DNA of 64,000 nucleotides from Rhipidocladum racemiflorum (taxonomy: Eukaryota > Streptophyta > Magnoliopsida > Poales > Poaceae). Every line of letters starts with the position of its first letter. Within the stretch, counting starts at the first letter, position 1. A model generated the notes under the pieces. It did not search any database and was not told the DNA's origin. It saw only the letters and a list, made by a program, of their open reading frames with translations. The stretch is taken from NCBI GenBank assembly GCA_036346355.1, contig CM070584.1, forward strand, positions 53,341,097 through 53,405,096. Direction: 5' to 3'. Position numbers and translations under genes: made by a program. Below, piece by piece: positions 24,600-36,560 of this stretch.

Positions 24600-27500
24600 A
24601 TGGCGGCGGCGGAGACCTCGGAGGCGTCGACGGCCGGGCTCGCGCTCTCGGAGGCCAACATCAACTGGGAGAGGTACCCACCCTTCCATTCCTCCTTCCT
24701 TCCTTTCTTTCAGATTCAGTAAAAAAAAGAACGAAGCTTTTCTTTTTATCACGCGAGGATGCTTGCGTCTTGTCGATTCGTAGCTAGTTGTAGAAGCTCC
24801 TCCCTGCAGCGCCTTGGTTGGTTATGGTTGAATCTGCATGTTGCAGCGAGGGATTTGGGGGCTAAGGTGGGAAATGGGGAATTCCTGGTGGTGGGATTGG
24901 TTAAAGGAAGCCGATACACGAGCGCATTAGGTGTTTTTTTTTACTCTTTGTTTTTTCAGTTCTTGCGGGGGTTGTGGGAGGAATCACGAGGATCACGCGC
25001 ACGATTGTCTCATTAGGCTCTCTCAAGTGTACTTTCTTGCATGAAGCATCTAACAAATACTTAGAGATGGTCTTATTGGTTAACTTTTCGATCAAGTTTG
25101 AATCAATCCATCTGTAAAGAAGGCGAACTTTGGGCTGATAATATGGATTGATTGTTTCTCTACTAAGTACTGCCAGAACGCAGATCTGTATTGAGCTTAT
25201 TGGGCCAATTTAGGATGTGAGCTTATTGGGCCAATTTAGGATGTGCATTAGCTATTTTGTTCTTGTTCCGCTCTATGCCATAATATTGGCCGCCATTGCG
25301 GTGGGGTAGACTCACAAATTTTGCATATGATATAGTGTGCTTTGCACACAGAAACCATAAACTAGCATTCAGGCTGTTATGTTTCAGACTTTCAGTCCTA
25401 GGGTGTCAAGTGTCAACTGTATTTTACAATTCACATTGTTTTGAGCAGTGATGTAATAGAAAGTGGTTGCGGTTGTGGTTGTTATGTTGGTTCTTCTCTA
25501 TAAGGCTAGCAATAAGTGGATGCTATATCGTAAAGTCTACAGTTTTGCCATGACAATTTGTGAGCTATCCATATCGGGTCGTATAAAGCACCAATTTGTG
25601 ATACATATGCTTGTAACTGAAATAGCTTTCTTTTTGTATCACACTGAAGGCTGGACAAGACAAGGTTTCATGTCATCGGAGCAATCCTATTTACGGCCCA
25701 GCAAGGTGCTCTGCACCCTACAGCAGTTGTGAAGACTAGAATGCAGGTTGCCGAAGGAGGGCTTTCACATATGTCCGGCTTTGCTGTTTTTAGAAGGATA
25801 TTGAGAAGTGATGGCATCCCTGGTGTTTTCAGAGGCTTTGGTACCACTGCTGTTGGAGCTCTACCTGGGCGAGTCTTGGCTCTGACTTCACTAGAGGTGT
25901 CCAAAGAAATGGCATTTAAATACTCTGAACATCTCGATATGTCAGAGGCATCAAGGATTGCTGTAGCTAATGGCGTAGCAGGCCTAGTGTCAAGTATCTT
26001 TTCAAGCTCATATTTTGTACCTCTGGATGTGGTGAGCATCCTTTTCTACTCATTTGCTATGTTTCTACCTTTTGCAGTTAGTACTTTGAGGCTCAATGGC
26101 ATTGCTAGTAATATTTTCGTTTTATGCCAATGTTTTTAGTTCCAAAAGTAAAAAAGCACAATAACATTGATACCATCTATGTGTCAATCAATACAATTAT
26201 TCATTCGATGGAAACTTTTCCTTTTAGCAGGTGAAATTTTGTACTGAAGATATCAATGTTGCAAACTGATTTAAATCCTACTAACTTTTGATATCCTCTC
26301 GTTGAGCGCTTAAGGGTTTAAGGGCCACTTTGTTCGTATGATGTATGTCTTGTTACCTTCACATAGTACCTTTGCATGTAGCTCTTATATCTTTTTGAGC
26401 TCATATTTTGTACCTCTAGATGTGGTGAGCATCCTTTTCTACTCGTTTGCTATGTTTCTCACCTTTTGCAGTTAGTACTTTTAGGATCAATGGAATTGCT
26501 AGTAATAATTTTATTTTATGCTGATGTTTGTGGTTCCAAAAGTAAAAGCATAATAACACTGATTTCATCTTTGCATCGATCAGAAGAAGTATTATCGTAC
26601 TAACTTTTGAGATACTCTCTTTGAGCACTTAAAGGTTTAGGAACCACTTTGTTCGTATGATGCATGTCTTGTTTACCTTCACATTGTACCTTTCATGTAG
26701 CTCTTATATCTTTGTTTCTAGATCTGACAAAGCGCTGATGGTTTTAGGAATAATTTTACAATTCAAGGGAATTATACTAATTTTTAAATTGTTCTTCACA
26801 AGCGGACATAGTAGCATTTTGCTGAGTATTTCATTACATTTATTGTGTTATCTAGTTTACATATACGTTTATGTATATCTGTGCTTGTAGATTTGCCAAA
26901 GGCTCATGGTTCAAGGATTGCCAGGGGTGACAACATATAGAGGCCCCTACGATGTGATAAATAAGGTTGTTAGGACTGAAGGGCTTCGGGGCCTTTACCG
27001 AGGTTTTGGAATTACCATGTTGACTCAGTCACCAGCTTCTGCCCTTTGGTGGAGTGCATATGGCGGTGCTCAACATGCTATTTGGAGGTGTGTCAGCTTT
27101 ATCTAATATTTCTTTCCTTGCGTCCAAAGGCTGTATTCCCATGTTTTATTGATATTCTTGTAATCCTAATTTAGGGGCTTGGGTTATGGACATGATTCAC
27201 AAAAGAAACCATCTCAATCTGAACTTGTTGCTGTTCAAGCAACAGCAGGAACTATTGCCGGTGCTTGCTCATCGATCATCACTACACCAATTGATACCAT
27301 TAAGACACGACTTCAGGTAAATATTATTTTGTTCTTCTCAATATGTAGTCATGTATCCTCATAGATTTTTTTTCTTGAACATTGATCATACCGTCACTGT
27401 GCTTGCCCTGCTCCTTTTTGGTATTCCTAGCTTCATGGTGTAAGGGTCAATCGATGCTCGTACCTTAATTTTATGTCAACATCTTCTTTGCTAGACAAGG

Positions 27501-28382
27501 TTTTGGACTGGAGAATAAATTCACTTTTTCAGTCATAAAATTGCAGGAAATTCATCTTGGTGCGGTTTCCTGGTAACTTGTCAGTTGAAATACCCCAAAG
27601 GGAGCATAGTTATGCTAGCAGCCCCCTTATTGGTAGATACAATTAGGCAGTGGGGAATAAAATTATGTGCTGTAGCTGAGAGTAGGATAAAACTAAAAAT
27701 CGTGGGCCTTATGGCCTGGTTGCAAAACATTGGATAACGAAGTTGCAGTGCTACCTACCTTGTGAATGTTGGGTGGGCTTATTGTTTCTCCATGTCCAAG
27801 CCACTGCTTCCTCGGTTATGCACCACATTAATGTACACCAAAATGACATTTCGAGGCTGTTGCTGCAACAGTTTTGTTGTTGCTTGACTGCCTGTGCTAG
27901 CTGATGATGTCAACACTATGGAGATGATCTTATCATACCTTAGATATGCAGGTTGTCTTTAAATCGGGTGTTGAAATTGCCATTTTCGCCGTGATGGGAT
28001 CTGCCTGAGATGTTTTTGTAATGATGTCACAGCTGACTGATGCCGTCCATATGGATCATAGTCATGCAGGATATTTGTCTGTTCATTCCGCAGGTGCTAA
28101 TATGTGTCTTCATTCAGGTCATGGACAACTATGGGAGTGGCAGGCCATCTGTCATGAAAACTACCAGGCTACTGCTAGATGAGGATGGCTGGAGGGGTTT
28201 TTATAGAGGGTTTGGACCGAGGTTTCTTAACATGTCTCTCTGGGGTACATCAATGATTGTAACGTACGAGCTAATAAGTAAGCCCGGCTCCTGAAATCGT
28301 CATCCATTCCGCTTTTAGTCTGCTAGGTTGATTAACTATTTTTTCCACCCCTGCAGAGAGGCTCTCCGTGAAACCTGAATAG
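24600..28382 (+). CDS. Mitochondrial carrier family protein, SLC25A44-like
   Basis: Members of this family exchange or import small metabolites across the inner mitochondrial membrane; mammalian SLC25A44 moves branched-chain amino acids, while the plant substrate is not established. The model has six exons: 24600-24673, 25650-26031, 26891-27087, 27175-27316, 28118-28277 and 28357-28382. All junctions are GT-AG and the sum is 981 nt, giving 326 residues, a normal length. The three tandem carrier repeats are visible by their signatures: HPTAVVKTRMQV (the usual acidic residue is Ala), VPLDVICQRLMVQG and TPIDTIKTRLQVM (canonical), each followed by a GxxGxYRGFG-type loop (GIPGVFRGFG, GLRGLYRGFG, GWRGFYRGFG). 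The first ATG is preceded by a GC-rich leader. Introns 2 and 4 are the long ones; intron 2 carries a tandem duplication of the exon-2 end. Confidence 0.92.
25193..25244. repeat. Two perfect 26-bp tandem copies in intron 1 of the carrier gene
   Basis: The unit begins GAGCTTATTGGGCCAA and ends AGGATGT, at 25193-25218 and 25219-25244, with no mismatch. Confidence 0.9.
25995..26704 (+). repeat. Tandem duplication of an exon-intron junction in the carrier gene
   Basis: Copy 1 (25995-26387) includes the last 37 bp of exon 2, its splice donor and the start of intron 2. Copy 2 (26388-26704) repeats the same order with scattered differences and is about 75 bp shorter. The second copy keeps the coding-like string for YFVPLDV and an intact donor GTG|GTGAGC at 26425. 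It has no acceptor-to-donor exon of its own, so it is most likely a decoy within intron 2. Confidence 0.85.
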
Positions 28383-29176
28383 TGAGCTTTTGGATTCGGC
28401 TCCAGCTAGGTGGTGTAAACCGGAAGATCCAGAATCCCTTTTTGTGCTGCCATCTAGTGAGTTCACTTAAGCAAATGGATTGGCAATCAAATACAATCCA
28501 ATCAGAAATCCTGGTGCTAATTTCCCCTCTTAGTAACTCAACATGTTCATGTGCGAAGCTACACTGTTAATATCGTTCTGTATGAAGTGCTAAAGGTGTA
28601 CCTTCCAGATGTAATAGCCGGAGAGGCTTACCCTGGATACTGGGGTACCTTATAGTTGTAAGCGGTTCAGCAAAAATTTTGGCAACGAATTTTGTATCTT
28701 TTCATCCCACAACGAGTTCTCACAAGATCACAGTGTTTTTTTTTTGGAGAGAACAAGATCACAGAAGTTGATTTTATTAGCTGTGTAGCATATGCTAGCT
28801 AACTCAGTTCTTGAGATGGATGGCATTGAAAAATGTAGTCTCTTCTAGGGTCGTCGCCTTAAATTTTCTGACAATACACCGATTAGTTAGTTGTCTGCCT
28901 TTTCAGAGTTCAATGTTCACCCCTTGTTTCAGTTGTCAGCCGAAAGTATGCATTCCCCAGAACTGTTAATTTCTCGTATATTAACCGTGTTGCCTTGCCT
29001 CACATCAACTCATGGTTCAGGATTACTGGCGTTGCTTACATAATTGCAATCTGTCATGTGTAGAATACAGATTACAGAGGCTTGACTTGGTAATTTGAAT
29101 GAATTCAAGTGAATTAGCATGAATCATTGGGAAGGAAACTTTGTTAGAAAAAAAAGAGAGGAAATCTCTCTTCTGC
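28383..29176. other. Convergent intergenic region
   Basis: It lies between the stop codons of the carrier (plus) and the polygalacturonase (minus) and must hold both 3' untranslated regions. I see no further gene. Confidence 0.55.
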
Positions 29177-32004
29177 TCAGCAACTAGAGAGCTGATCTTG
29201 CAGGGAATCGGGCCGGCCTTCCTGCAAGCAGTACACCGGCGGCAGCGTGATCGTCTCCATCACCCCGTACGCGTTCCAGCAGTACGGGTCGGCCAGCAGC
29301 GCCCGTGCGCCGCCGTCGCCGCCAGCCGGCAGCAGCTCGACATCGGTCATGGTGATGTTGGTGCAGGCGACGCTGTCGCTGCACGCGAAGCGTATCGGCG
29401 CGCCTGCCTGCGGGTTGTACGTGCCGCGGATGTCTCGGTAGGTGACGCCGGCGACGCGCACCGCCGAGGTCTGGTTGGCGCAGCCGCTGCCGAGGCAGTA
29501 GTACTGGTCGATGACGATGCAGTTCTTGACGTTGTCCATGCGGACGCCGGCGAACTCCACCGCCGACACCGAGCCGGCCCCACCCTGCCACGTCTTGATC
29601 CGGACGCCGTTGTCGGAGTTGAGGATCCGCGCGTTGCGGACGGTGATGTTGGACACGCAGGCGAGCGTGTTGTGCACGCCCAGGCTCCCGATGCTGCAAG
29701 CGAGTCATCGCGGTATCAGACGCATAATATACCGCGGTACAGTGACAGCCTGACAGGTACCTGATGCCATGGCCGTGACCACATGTCACGTTCTCTATAT
29801 GGACATTGGAGCAGCCGGCGCCTATGGAGATGCAGTCGTCGCCTGCAGTTGCAGAGATGGTAGGTTACTCGCTACGTACTCTTGATTCTTTCTTGGCGAT
29901 TTCTGTACACATGCATGCACTGCGCCGTACCGTTGTTGATCCTGGAGTCGTAGATCTCGACGGACGTGGTGTTCTCGATGTGGATGCCGTCGGTGTTGGG
30001 GCTGAACGCCGGCGAGCTGACGAAGAGGCCGTCGACGCGCACCCGCTCGCAGCCGTCGAACTTGAGGTGGAACTGCGGGCCGTTCTCCATCCTCAGGCCC
30101 AGGACCGTCACGTTGCTGCTCACGAAGAACCGTAGCAGCTGCGGCGACCGGTGAGCAGAACAGGACACACATAAGTACAAGAAATCTCACCTTTTGTTGG
30201 ATCAGAGTTTTAAGTCATTTGTTTACTGCAGGTCATTCTCATTAATGGGATGCATAGGTGTAGAAAAATTAACCTAAAAGGTAACGCTCGCTATGAGAAA
30301 AACAGAGTGAAATCCAAGTGAGGTGTACCTACCGCAGGGCTGTCACATGGTCCTGGTAGAGTCGATCCATTGGGACCCTGAACATGAACATGGTTGCATG
30401 AATGCCACGACCGACAAGTTAAAATCTGATTACAACACATTCGAGGTAAACTCTCTGATGAAAACACAAGGACTGTCCATCGTCAAGAAAGGTTTCATAA
30501 GTACAAGTACTCTGTATGTATGTACCCTGTGCGGTTTGCATGGGAGATTCCACCACTCCTCCCCGTTGCCTTCGATGGTGCCTCTCCCCGTGAGCGTCAT
30601 GCCGTCCGTCTTGTAGAAGACTATCCATTGGCGCCGGCTGTCGGCCGCTGGCCAGCTCGCCGGCCCGTCCGGCGGCATCAGCACGCCGTCAACCTGACGT
30701 AATTAACTCGTACAAATTAGCAGCAACGTTAAACATATTAGAGCGAATGGGCCGTGGATCCATGCATGCGTGCCGTTACGAAGATGCGCCCAGCTATCTG
30801 AGCTTACTTGGAAGGTCAGCCCTGGCTTGCATGGCCCGGAGAAGATGGTGGACGTGACCGTGAACACGCCGTCCGACGGCACGAGCAGCGTGGCGGACTC
30901 GGCCGAGCACGCCGCCTTCCACGCATCACGGAACGCGCGCGTGTCGTCGCATGAGCCGTTGCCCGACGCCCCGTACGCCCTCACGTCGAAGACGTTGCTG
31001 CAGGCCGCTGAGTTGTTCTTGGCAGCTGTCGCTGCGGCCGGAGGGAGTGACGACGGCGGCTTTGCCTTTAACACGGCCGGAGGGAGCGCCGGTGGTTTTG
31101 CTACCACGGGAGGGATGGCCGGATGTAGTGGTGTTGGTGGGTTGGGCGCCGGTGCCGGTGGGTTTGCCGGGGAGAGCCGCGGCGGATGGGCTGGCGATGG
31201 CGTCGGTGGCTTGTCCGGTGGATTTGCCGGGTAGAGTCGCGGTGGACGGGATGGTGATGGCATTCGTGGCTTGGCCGGCGGTGGCATTATTGGTGGCTTG
31301 GCAGGGGAGAGTCGCGGTGGCTCGGCCTGTGGTGGCTTGGCCGGAGCGCATGGTAGCGGCTTAGCATGGGAGGATGACGTCGACGGTGGCTTGGAGTGGG
31401 AGAACGACGCTGCCGGCGCCTTCGTAGGAGACAGTGACGGTGCCCTGACCGGAGAGACCGGCAGTGGTTTCGCGCCAGGAAGTGTGGGTGGCTCGGCCGG
31501 TGGGAGCGCTGGTGGCTTGGCGAGATAGATGGACGGTGGCTTGTCATGAGAATGCCATGGCGCCTTGGCCGGCGAGGGCGATGGTGGCTTAGCTGGGAAG
31601 AAAGCCGGTGGCTTGGCCGGAGCGGGCGACCTTGGCGCACTGACCGGTGAGAAGGCCGGTACCCCAGAATGAGGATTGGACGGCGTGCACGGCTTGTCGT
31701 GGCGAGAGCTCGGCGGTGGCGCGTGGTCGATGTCCGGGGCGAACGCCGGTGATTCGCCCGGAGAATCGCCCCCTACGTCGGGAGGGAGCGCGGCGGGTGG
31801 CTGGGAGATTTGGCTGGCGTTGTTCGTCGCGTGCTGGCCGTGTCTGTGGTGCCTCCGGTGCTTCCGGTGGTAGCGCAGTGTTCTCGCATCAGCGATAGGA
31901 AGATGCAGCAATGAGAGGAGCACCACTACGATCACCGTCGCGGTCACCGTGCGATGCAACGGTGGTCGCGTCCTCCGGTGTGCCGTGCTCGCCGGTGGTC
32001 TCAT
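29177..32004 (-). CDS. Polygalacturonase (GH28) with proline-rich extensin-like N-terminal extension
   Basis: GH28 enzymes hydrolyse polygalacturonan in pectin of the cell wall. The model has six exons: 32004-30808, 30693-30526, 30377-30333, 30138-29931, 29842-29761 and 29693-29177. All are GT-AG and the sum is 2217 nt, giving 738 residues. Residues 1-41 form a signal anchor or signal peptide (TVIVVVLLSLLHLPIADA), followed by a His/Arg-rich stretch. Residues about 65-325 are proline-rich with repeated KPPxxSPAKPP-type units, as in cell-wall hydroxyproline-rich glycoproteins. The catalytic domain (about 340-738) has all GH28 motifs: NTDGIH (Asp520), GDDC (Asp541, Asp542), GHGIS (His564) and RIKTW (598-602). 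The motif before the His reads CGHGHGIS where CGPGHGIS is usual. It is similar to the plant At1g48100-like group, but the extension is unusually long. Confidence 0.92.
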
Positions 32005-32096
32005 CGTCTACGATCGACTGACTACGAGTGTTCTTCTGTTTGGAGTTTGAGTGGAGCTGGGAGAGACGACGGCCGTAGGAGGGAAAAGATGGCGCT

Positions 32097-32102
32097 ATAT
32101 AC
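32097..32102 (-). promoter_or_regulatory. Putative TATA box of the polygalacturonase gene
   Basis: On the minus strand the sequence reads TGTATATAGC about 95 bp upstream of the start codon at 32004. Position and sequence fit a plant TATA box with a leader of roughly 60 nt. Confidence 0.5.
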
Positions 32103-32639
32103 ATATGTGTGCTGTAGTAGGCAGGACACTGCACTGTACTTGAGTGTAGTGCATGGTGAGACAAAGACGACAGTTCAGACCTATGTCTTAGGTCGGGTTA
32201 CATATTTTTAAACTAAACTATAATTTTACTAATTTTTTACTATATTTTTTATATGAATTTGTTACGATGAATCGAGACCTGCGTACGCCCCTATATTGAG
32301 ACATGTATGACCTTTAATTTGTACTTCTATGTGCATGTGAAATCTTTCAACTTGCATCAATGTGAGGCAAGGCAACTAGCATTTTGTCATAGAAGTTCAT
32401 AAAAGAATGTTCTTGTTTTTCTTTGGGAAAATCACACGTCGACGTCAAGTTCCTTTCTCTCTCTCTGTAATCTAATCCATAATAAAAGATGAAATAGAGA
32501 AGAACCCTATTGAAATCGACCTAATCCAATAATACATTTCTAGCTCCAGTGAGGTTCATAGTTGATGCTTGACACATGCGTGATCGAATGGATATCTCTC
32601 GCTCCTAGGAAAAATAGTACTAACCTTAGGAGTGGTCAA

Positions 32640-32902
32640 TAAAAGTCCAAATGTGACCGTTAAAAAGTCATTAACAACCATAAAATTATAGCTGTTAGCT
32701 GTTGTTAAAGGCTCTGTCGTTAATAGTATTAACGATCATGTATAATTTATTTTTTGTCGTTAATTTTTTAATGACGGAATAGTGTATCATCATTAATAAT
32801 CGTTAATAAAATACTATAAACGACTATATTTATAATATTAATGATCACTTTTTGATCGTTGCTAACATTTGGCTGTTAATTGCCTAAACTCTAGTAGTAG
32901 TG
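32640..32902. mobile_element. Possible truncated CACTA-type element end
   Basis: The right end reads CTAGTAGTAGTG, the inverse complement of CACTACTACTAG. It is preceded by many short GTTAAT/ATTAAC motifs in both orientations, which resembles a CACTA subterminal array. No matching left terminus was found nearby, so it may be truncated or a chance resemblance. Confidence 0.35.
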
Positions 32903-32904
32903 TG

Positions 32905-32926
32905 TGTCTCTCTCTCTCTCTCTCTC
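32905..32926. repeat. CT microsatellite
   Basis: About ten CT dinucleotides directly after the possible CACTA remnant. Confidence 0.8.
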
Positions 32927-33983
32927 GTCAGGACCTGATGTGAAAGATTGTTAGGTAGTGAAGCTGCTGCGGTAGGAGTGTTTAGGGTTAGATAAAAGAG
33001 GTGTCGTTCTTGCATGCTCTGTTCTGGCTTTACAATACAGCTAGTGAGCTAGGTCATAAGTCATAATCCAGCTAGAGTACTACTAGACTAATGGTTATTC
33101 GTGTCTGCAATACCGTACGGTTACTCTATTTACTTAGTACTAATGATCATCACTGCTTGCCTGTACTACTACTACTACTACTGCTTCATATGACCAGTCA
33201 AGATTTCAGAGCATCTGGTCGCCCAATTCTGAACTACATATTTACACTGGCTGAATCACGTAAAAAACGAACGCCATGAGGCTATATATGAGAATCCCAC
33301 TGAGTTAGCGGTGATTTTGTGATATTGCTAGTTCAGTAAGTATGGAAGGAAGCTTCTAGTTCTTCACGAGATCTTGATACGGCAGACGGGGCAGAGGCAC
33401 ATATGCATGCATGTACTGCTCCTCGAATTGCCTGCAGATTCCAATGAATGCCGTTCTATTTTTAATTGCATTACCAACTAGCATGGAATTTTTTGGGGCA
33501 AGGAGATTACTGACTTAATTCCGATGGAAACAACATTGAGATTTTCCTAGACACACATGAGGATTTTCCTTGACTGAACTGAAGTATATATGTATCTGGC
33601 AATGATATTTTGTCTCTTCACATTAATTACACTGTGTAGATTTATTATGTCCTCGGTACAACTGTTATGGTGATTAGAACTGTACCCTTCGCTGAGACAA
33701 AAATTACTGTAAAATTGAAGTTCGGAGAGTTTTTACTTATATTTCGAAGGTATATATCCGTATCTCCCCTAAATTACCCTTGAACTCTGGGTACTTTCAT
33801 CTTTAAACTTTTGATAGCTTTTGTGTGTCTTGGTATTAGGTCAATAAATAGCTTGGTATCTGCTAAGCACGATAAAAATCTCTTTAGAAAAATGATATTC
33901 TTTGCCAGAATGATTAAAAGGCCCCGCTCTTGTGCAAGAAAAACCTGCATGCAAAACGTAAAGCAACAGGGCAGCAACCTGCA

Positions 33984-35369
33984 GAATTTTTTTTATAAAT
34001 AATCATTTTTTATTTGGATATTACAAAAATATACGTACATATTTATTTTTTTACAGAAGTGACCGCGTCATCGCGAAATAGAGAGATTCGCGCCATGTCA
34101 TCGCGAAATAGACAGATTCGCGCCACGCAGGCGCGAAATGGCCACGTGGCGGGCGCGGGGTGGCTTCGCGCCACCGTGGCGCGAGGGGCAGCGACGCTGT
34201 GCGACGGGCAGGAGGCCCTCGGGCAGCGTGCATGGCCTCGATGGGTTTCTTGTTGGCGTGGATTAGAGCAAGCATGCATCATGCTAATCTCAGCGAGCTG
34301 GCCCTGCTCTACCTTTTTTTTGGAAGAAACGGAATTGACCAATCCTGGAAACAAGCTGCAACACTTCCATCCCAAGCAGGTCTATTTCACTGCCTCTACA
34401 TCTCTCCAGTTGTCATATTTGTCACCTTTTTTTGTCAAATGGTGCATGGTCGTAATTACACCCAGTAATAAATCAAGGGATCTTTCGGATTGTTTGAGAG
34501 GTACAACAATAACAACAGACTTGAGATCGAAGTCATGAAAGTGCCACAATTTTCTCTCCATGCATAACAGCTAGAGAGAGCAGATCCACAGATTCACAGC
34601 AAAGATTCCCGTTCAACACAGGAACTTAAAGAAGTTAGTAAATAACAAAGAATCATATTTTTTTTAGCTTCTGATATAGCGATGCTTAATTCCTAAATCC
34701 GGAAAACAACAATAGAATTCCATTTCTTGTGGACAAAGCTTTAGTTGGTATGATCGCTAGTTCACATCCGGAAAGGCTACGGATATAATTTGTGAAGTGG
34801 ACAAGCATTTAACGCCTTCATTACATAACCAAATGTGCAGCCCCAAACTATTTTTGTCACCAACTGACAATACAATACTCGACATCTAATTTTGCTTGGG
34901 TACAGATCATTTCACTTCTCTTATTTTGTCCAAGGGAAGGGCATTCATTTCATTTGTTCTGCATATGAACCGACGGTCCCAAGCCACCACAAACAACCTC
35001 ACATCGCTTCCATTACCCAAACGACAAAACATTGAGGAAACTAGTAGAGGGACGGCGAGCAGGTAGGTGACTCACGGGGAGCGAGATAAGGTCGAACTCG
35101 GCGTCGGCGGCGAGCTTGACGCCCCAGGCCGCAGCGACCTGCCCTGCCCGGCCAGCCCACTGGGCCGCTGCCGTCGCACGGGCGCGACCAGTGCGCTGCG
35201 CCACCCTCGCGCCACGGTGGCGCGAAGCCACCCTGCGCCCGCCTGCGTGGCGCGAATCTATCTATTTCGCGATGACGTGGCGCGAAAAGGGTCACTTCTG
35301 TAAAAAAAATATATGTACGTATATTTTTGTAATATCCAAATAAAAAATGATTATTTATAAAAAAAATTC
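33984..35369. mobile_element. Mutator-like non-autonomous element with ~210-bp inverted ends
   Basis: The left end starts GAATTTTTTTTATAAATAAT. The same sequence runs inward from 35369 on the other strand, and the similarity extends about 210 bp (to about 34195 and 35165). The inner half of both arms is GC-rich with repeated TCGCGCCA and CATCGCGAAATAG motifs; the left arm has one extra copy of that unit. Long terminal inverted repeats are typical of Mutator-like elements. The 9-bp flanks CAACCTGCA and TGACCTGCA match at 7 of 9 positions, so the target duplication is imperfect or the end is off by two bases. There is no transposase. The minus-strand GC-rich stretch at 35165-35060 ends in a donor-like GTGAGT and could be captured gene sequence. 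Confidence 0.75.
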
Positions 35370-35524
35370 CTTGACCTGCATGCCTGCATTCTCTGCATGT
35401 GATCAGGGTCGGACTAGCTTACCCAGCTTCTGCCGAATGCGACAGTAGACGGTACACTCTCCTGAAAACAAGAGAATATTTGCACTCACACACACTCTGT
35501 TGTTCATGTGTCGTTTTTGGAGAG

Positions 35525-35565
<41 letters not shown>

Positions 35566-36026
35566 GGTGTCCTTTAACTAAGTACTAGAGCAGAGAGATC
35601 ATCCTCAAGAGGACCCGTGAACCTAATCACTCTTGTGATCGACGTTGGCCGGTTAGCCGACCTGCACAGCCAAAAGTCTTTGGTAACTGAAAGTACTTTA
35701 GGCTCCGTTTAGCAATGCCTACAAGTAATTAACCCTAGTGTTTCGATAGAATTTCTGAACTAGAACCCACATTGATTAGTTGGGTAAGGTTATAATAATC
35801 CAGCCATCCGATTGGGACCTATCCAGACAAGCTTTTTTTTTACCGAGGGTTAAGCAGAGGGACAAGACGAATTACAGACTAATCAAGCCCAGACAACGAA
35901 CCGAACCCAATTAGCAGCACAGTAGCTGCTAAACTCGTCACTCAGTGCGCTCATCGACGAGCAGATCAACAGCCAATTAAGCTGCGGCTCTGTGTCGTCC
36001 GTCCTCGATCGGCCAGCAGCAAGGAC
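35370..36026. other. Intergenic region between the Mutator-like and CACTA elements
   Basis: No gene was found. It contains a GA microsatellite at about 35527-35561 of roughly 17 units. Confidence 0.6.
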
Positions 36027-36049
36027 GGCCACTACTACAGATCCGTACA

Positions 36050-36560
36050 TCACAATCGGTTCTTTTTAGTCATCACAGTCGGTTTTGGTGGCGATACAAA
36101 GTCCAACGACAGTGATAAGGTAGATATATCACAGTCGGTTTTTAACCGATACTAATAATACATTATCACTATCGGTTCTTTTTAGGAACCGACTATGATA
36201 TTACACTTATCACAATCGGTTTTCTCTTAGAACCGATTGCGATAAGTATAATATCACAATCGGTTCTTTTTTAGAACCGATACAAATGATTACATTATCA
36301 CCATCGGTTCATTTGTAGAACCGATGGGGATAAGAATAATATCTGTCGGTTCTTTTGTCGAACCGATTCATATAATAACCTTATCACAATCGGTTTTTAT
36401 TGAAACCGATGGGGATAAGAATATTATCAAAATCGGTTCTTTATGCAAACCGATTGCATGATATTTAAACATATCCCAATCGGTTCCACTAAGAACCGAT
36501 TGTGATCTTATACCTATCCCAATCGGTTCCAACCAAGAACCGATTGTGATGATTTTTCTT
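36050..36560. repeat. Left subterminal array of the CACTA element
   Basis: About a dozen copies of AATCGGTTCTT and its inverse AAGAACCGATT, often paired as small palindromes around TTATCACA/TGTGATAA, at roughly 50-60 bp spacing. In CACTA elements such motifs are binding sites for the TNPA-type protein. Confidence 0.92.

Larger units (their letters stand above)
32103..33983. other. Intergenic region upstream of the polygalacturonase gene
   Basis: It is AT-rich and has no supported gene. It contains a possible one-ended CACTA remnant (about 32640-32902), a CT microsatellite at 32905-32926 and an ACT microsatellite at 33166-33183. Confidence 0.5.

Noticed and set aside
24759..25732. Plus-strand frames within intron 1 of the carrier gene
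   Set aside because: They are not bounded by usable splice sites that keep the carrier frame, and the gene is complete without them.
30770..31528. Gly/Val-rich plus-strand frames
   Set aside because: They are the antisense image of the proline-rich exon of the polygalacturonase gene.
36050..36560. Possible CRISPR-like array of regularly spaced palindromes
   Set aside because: The units are CACTA subterminal motifs in both orientations in a plant genome, with matching arrays at the other end of the element.
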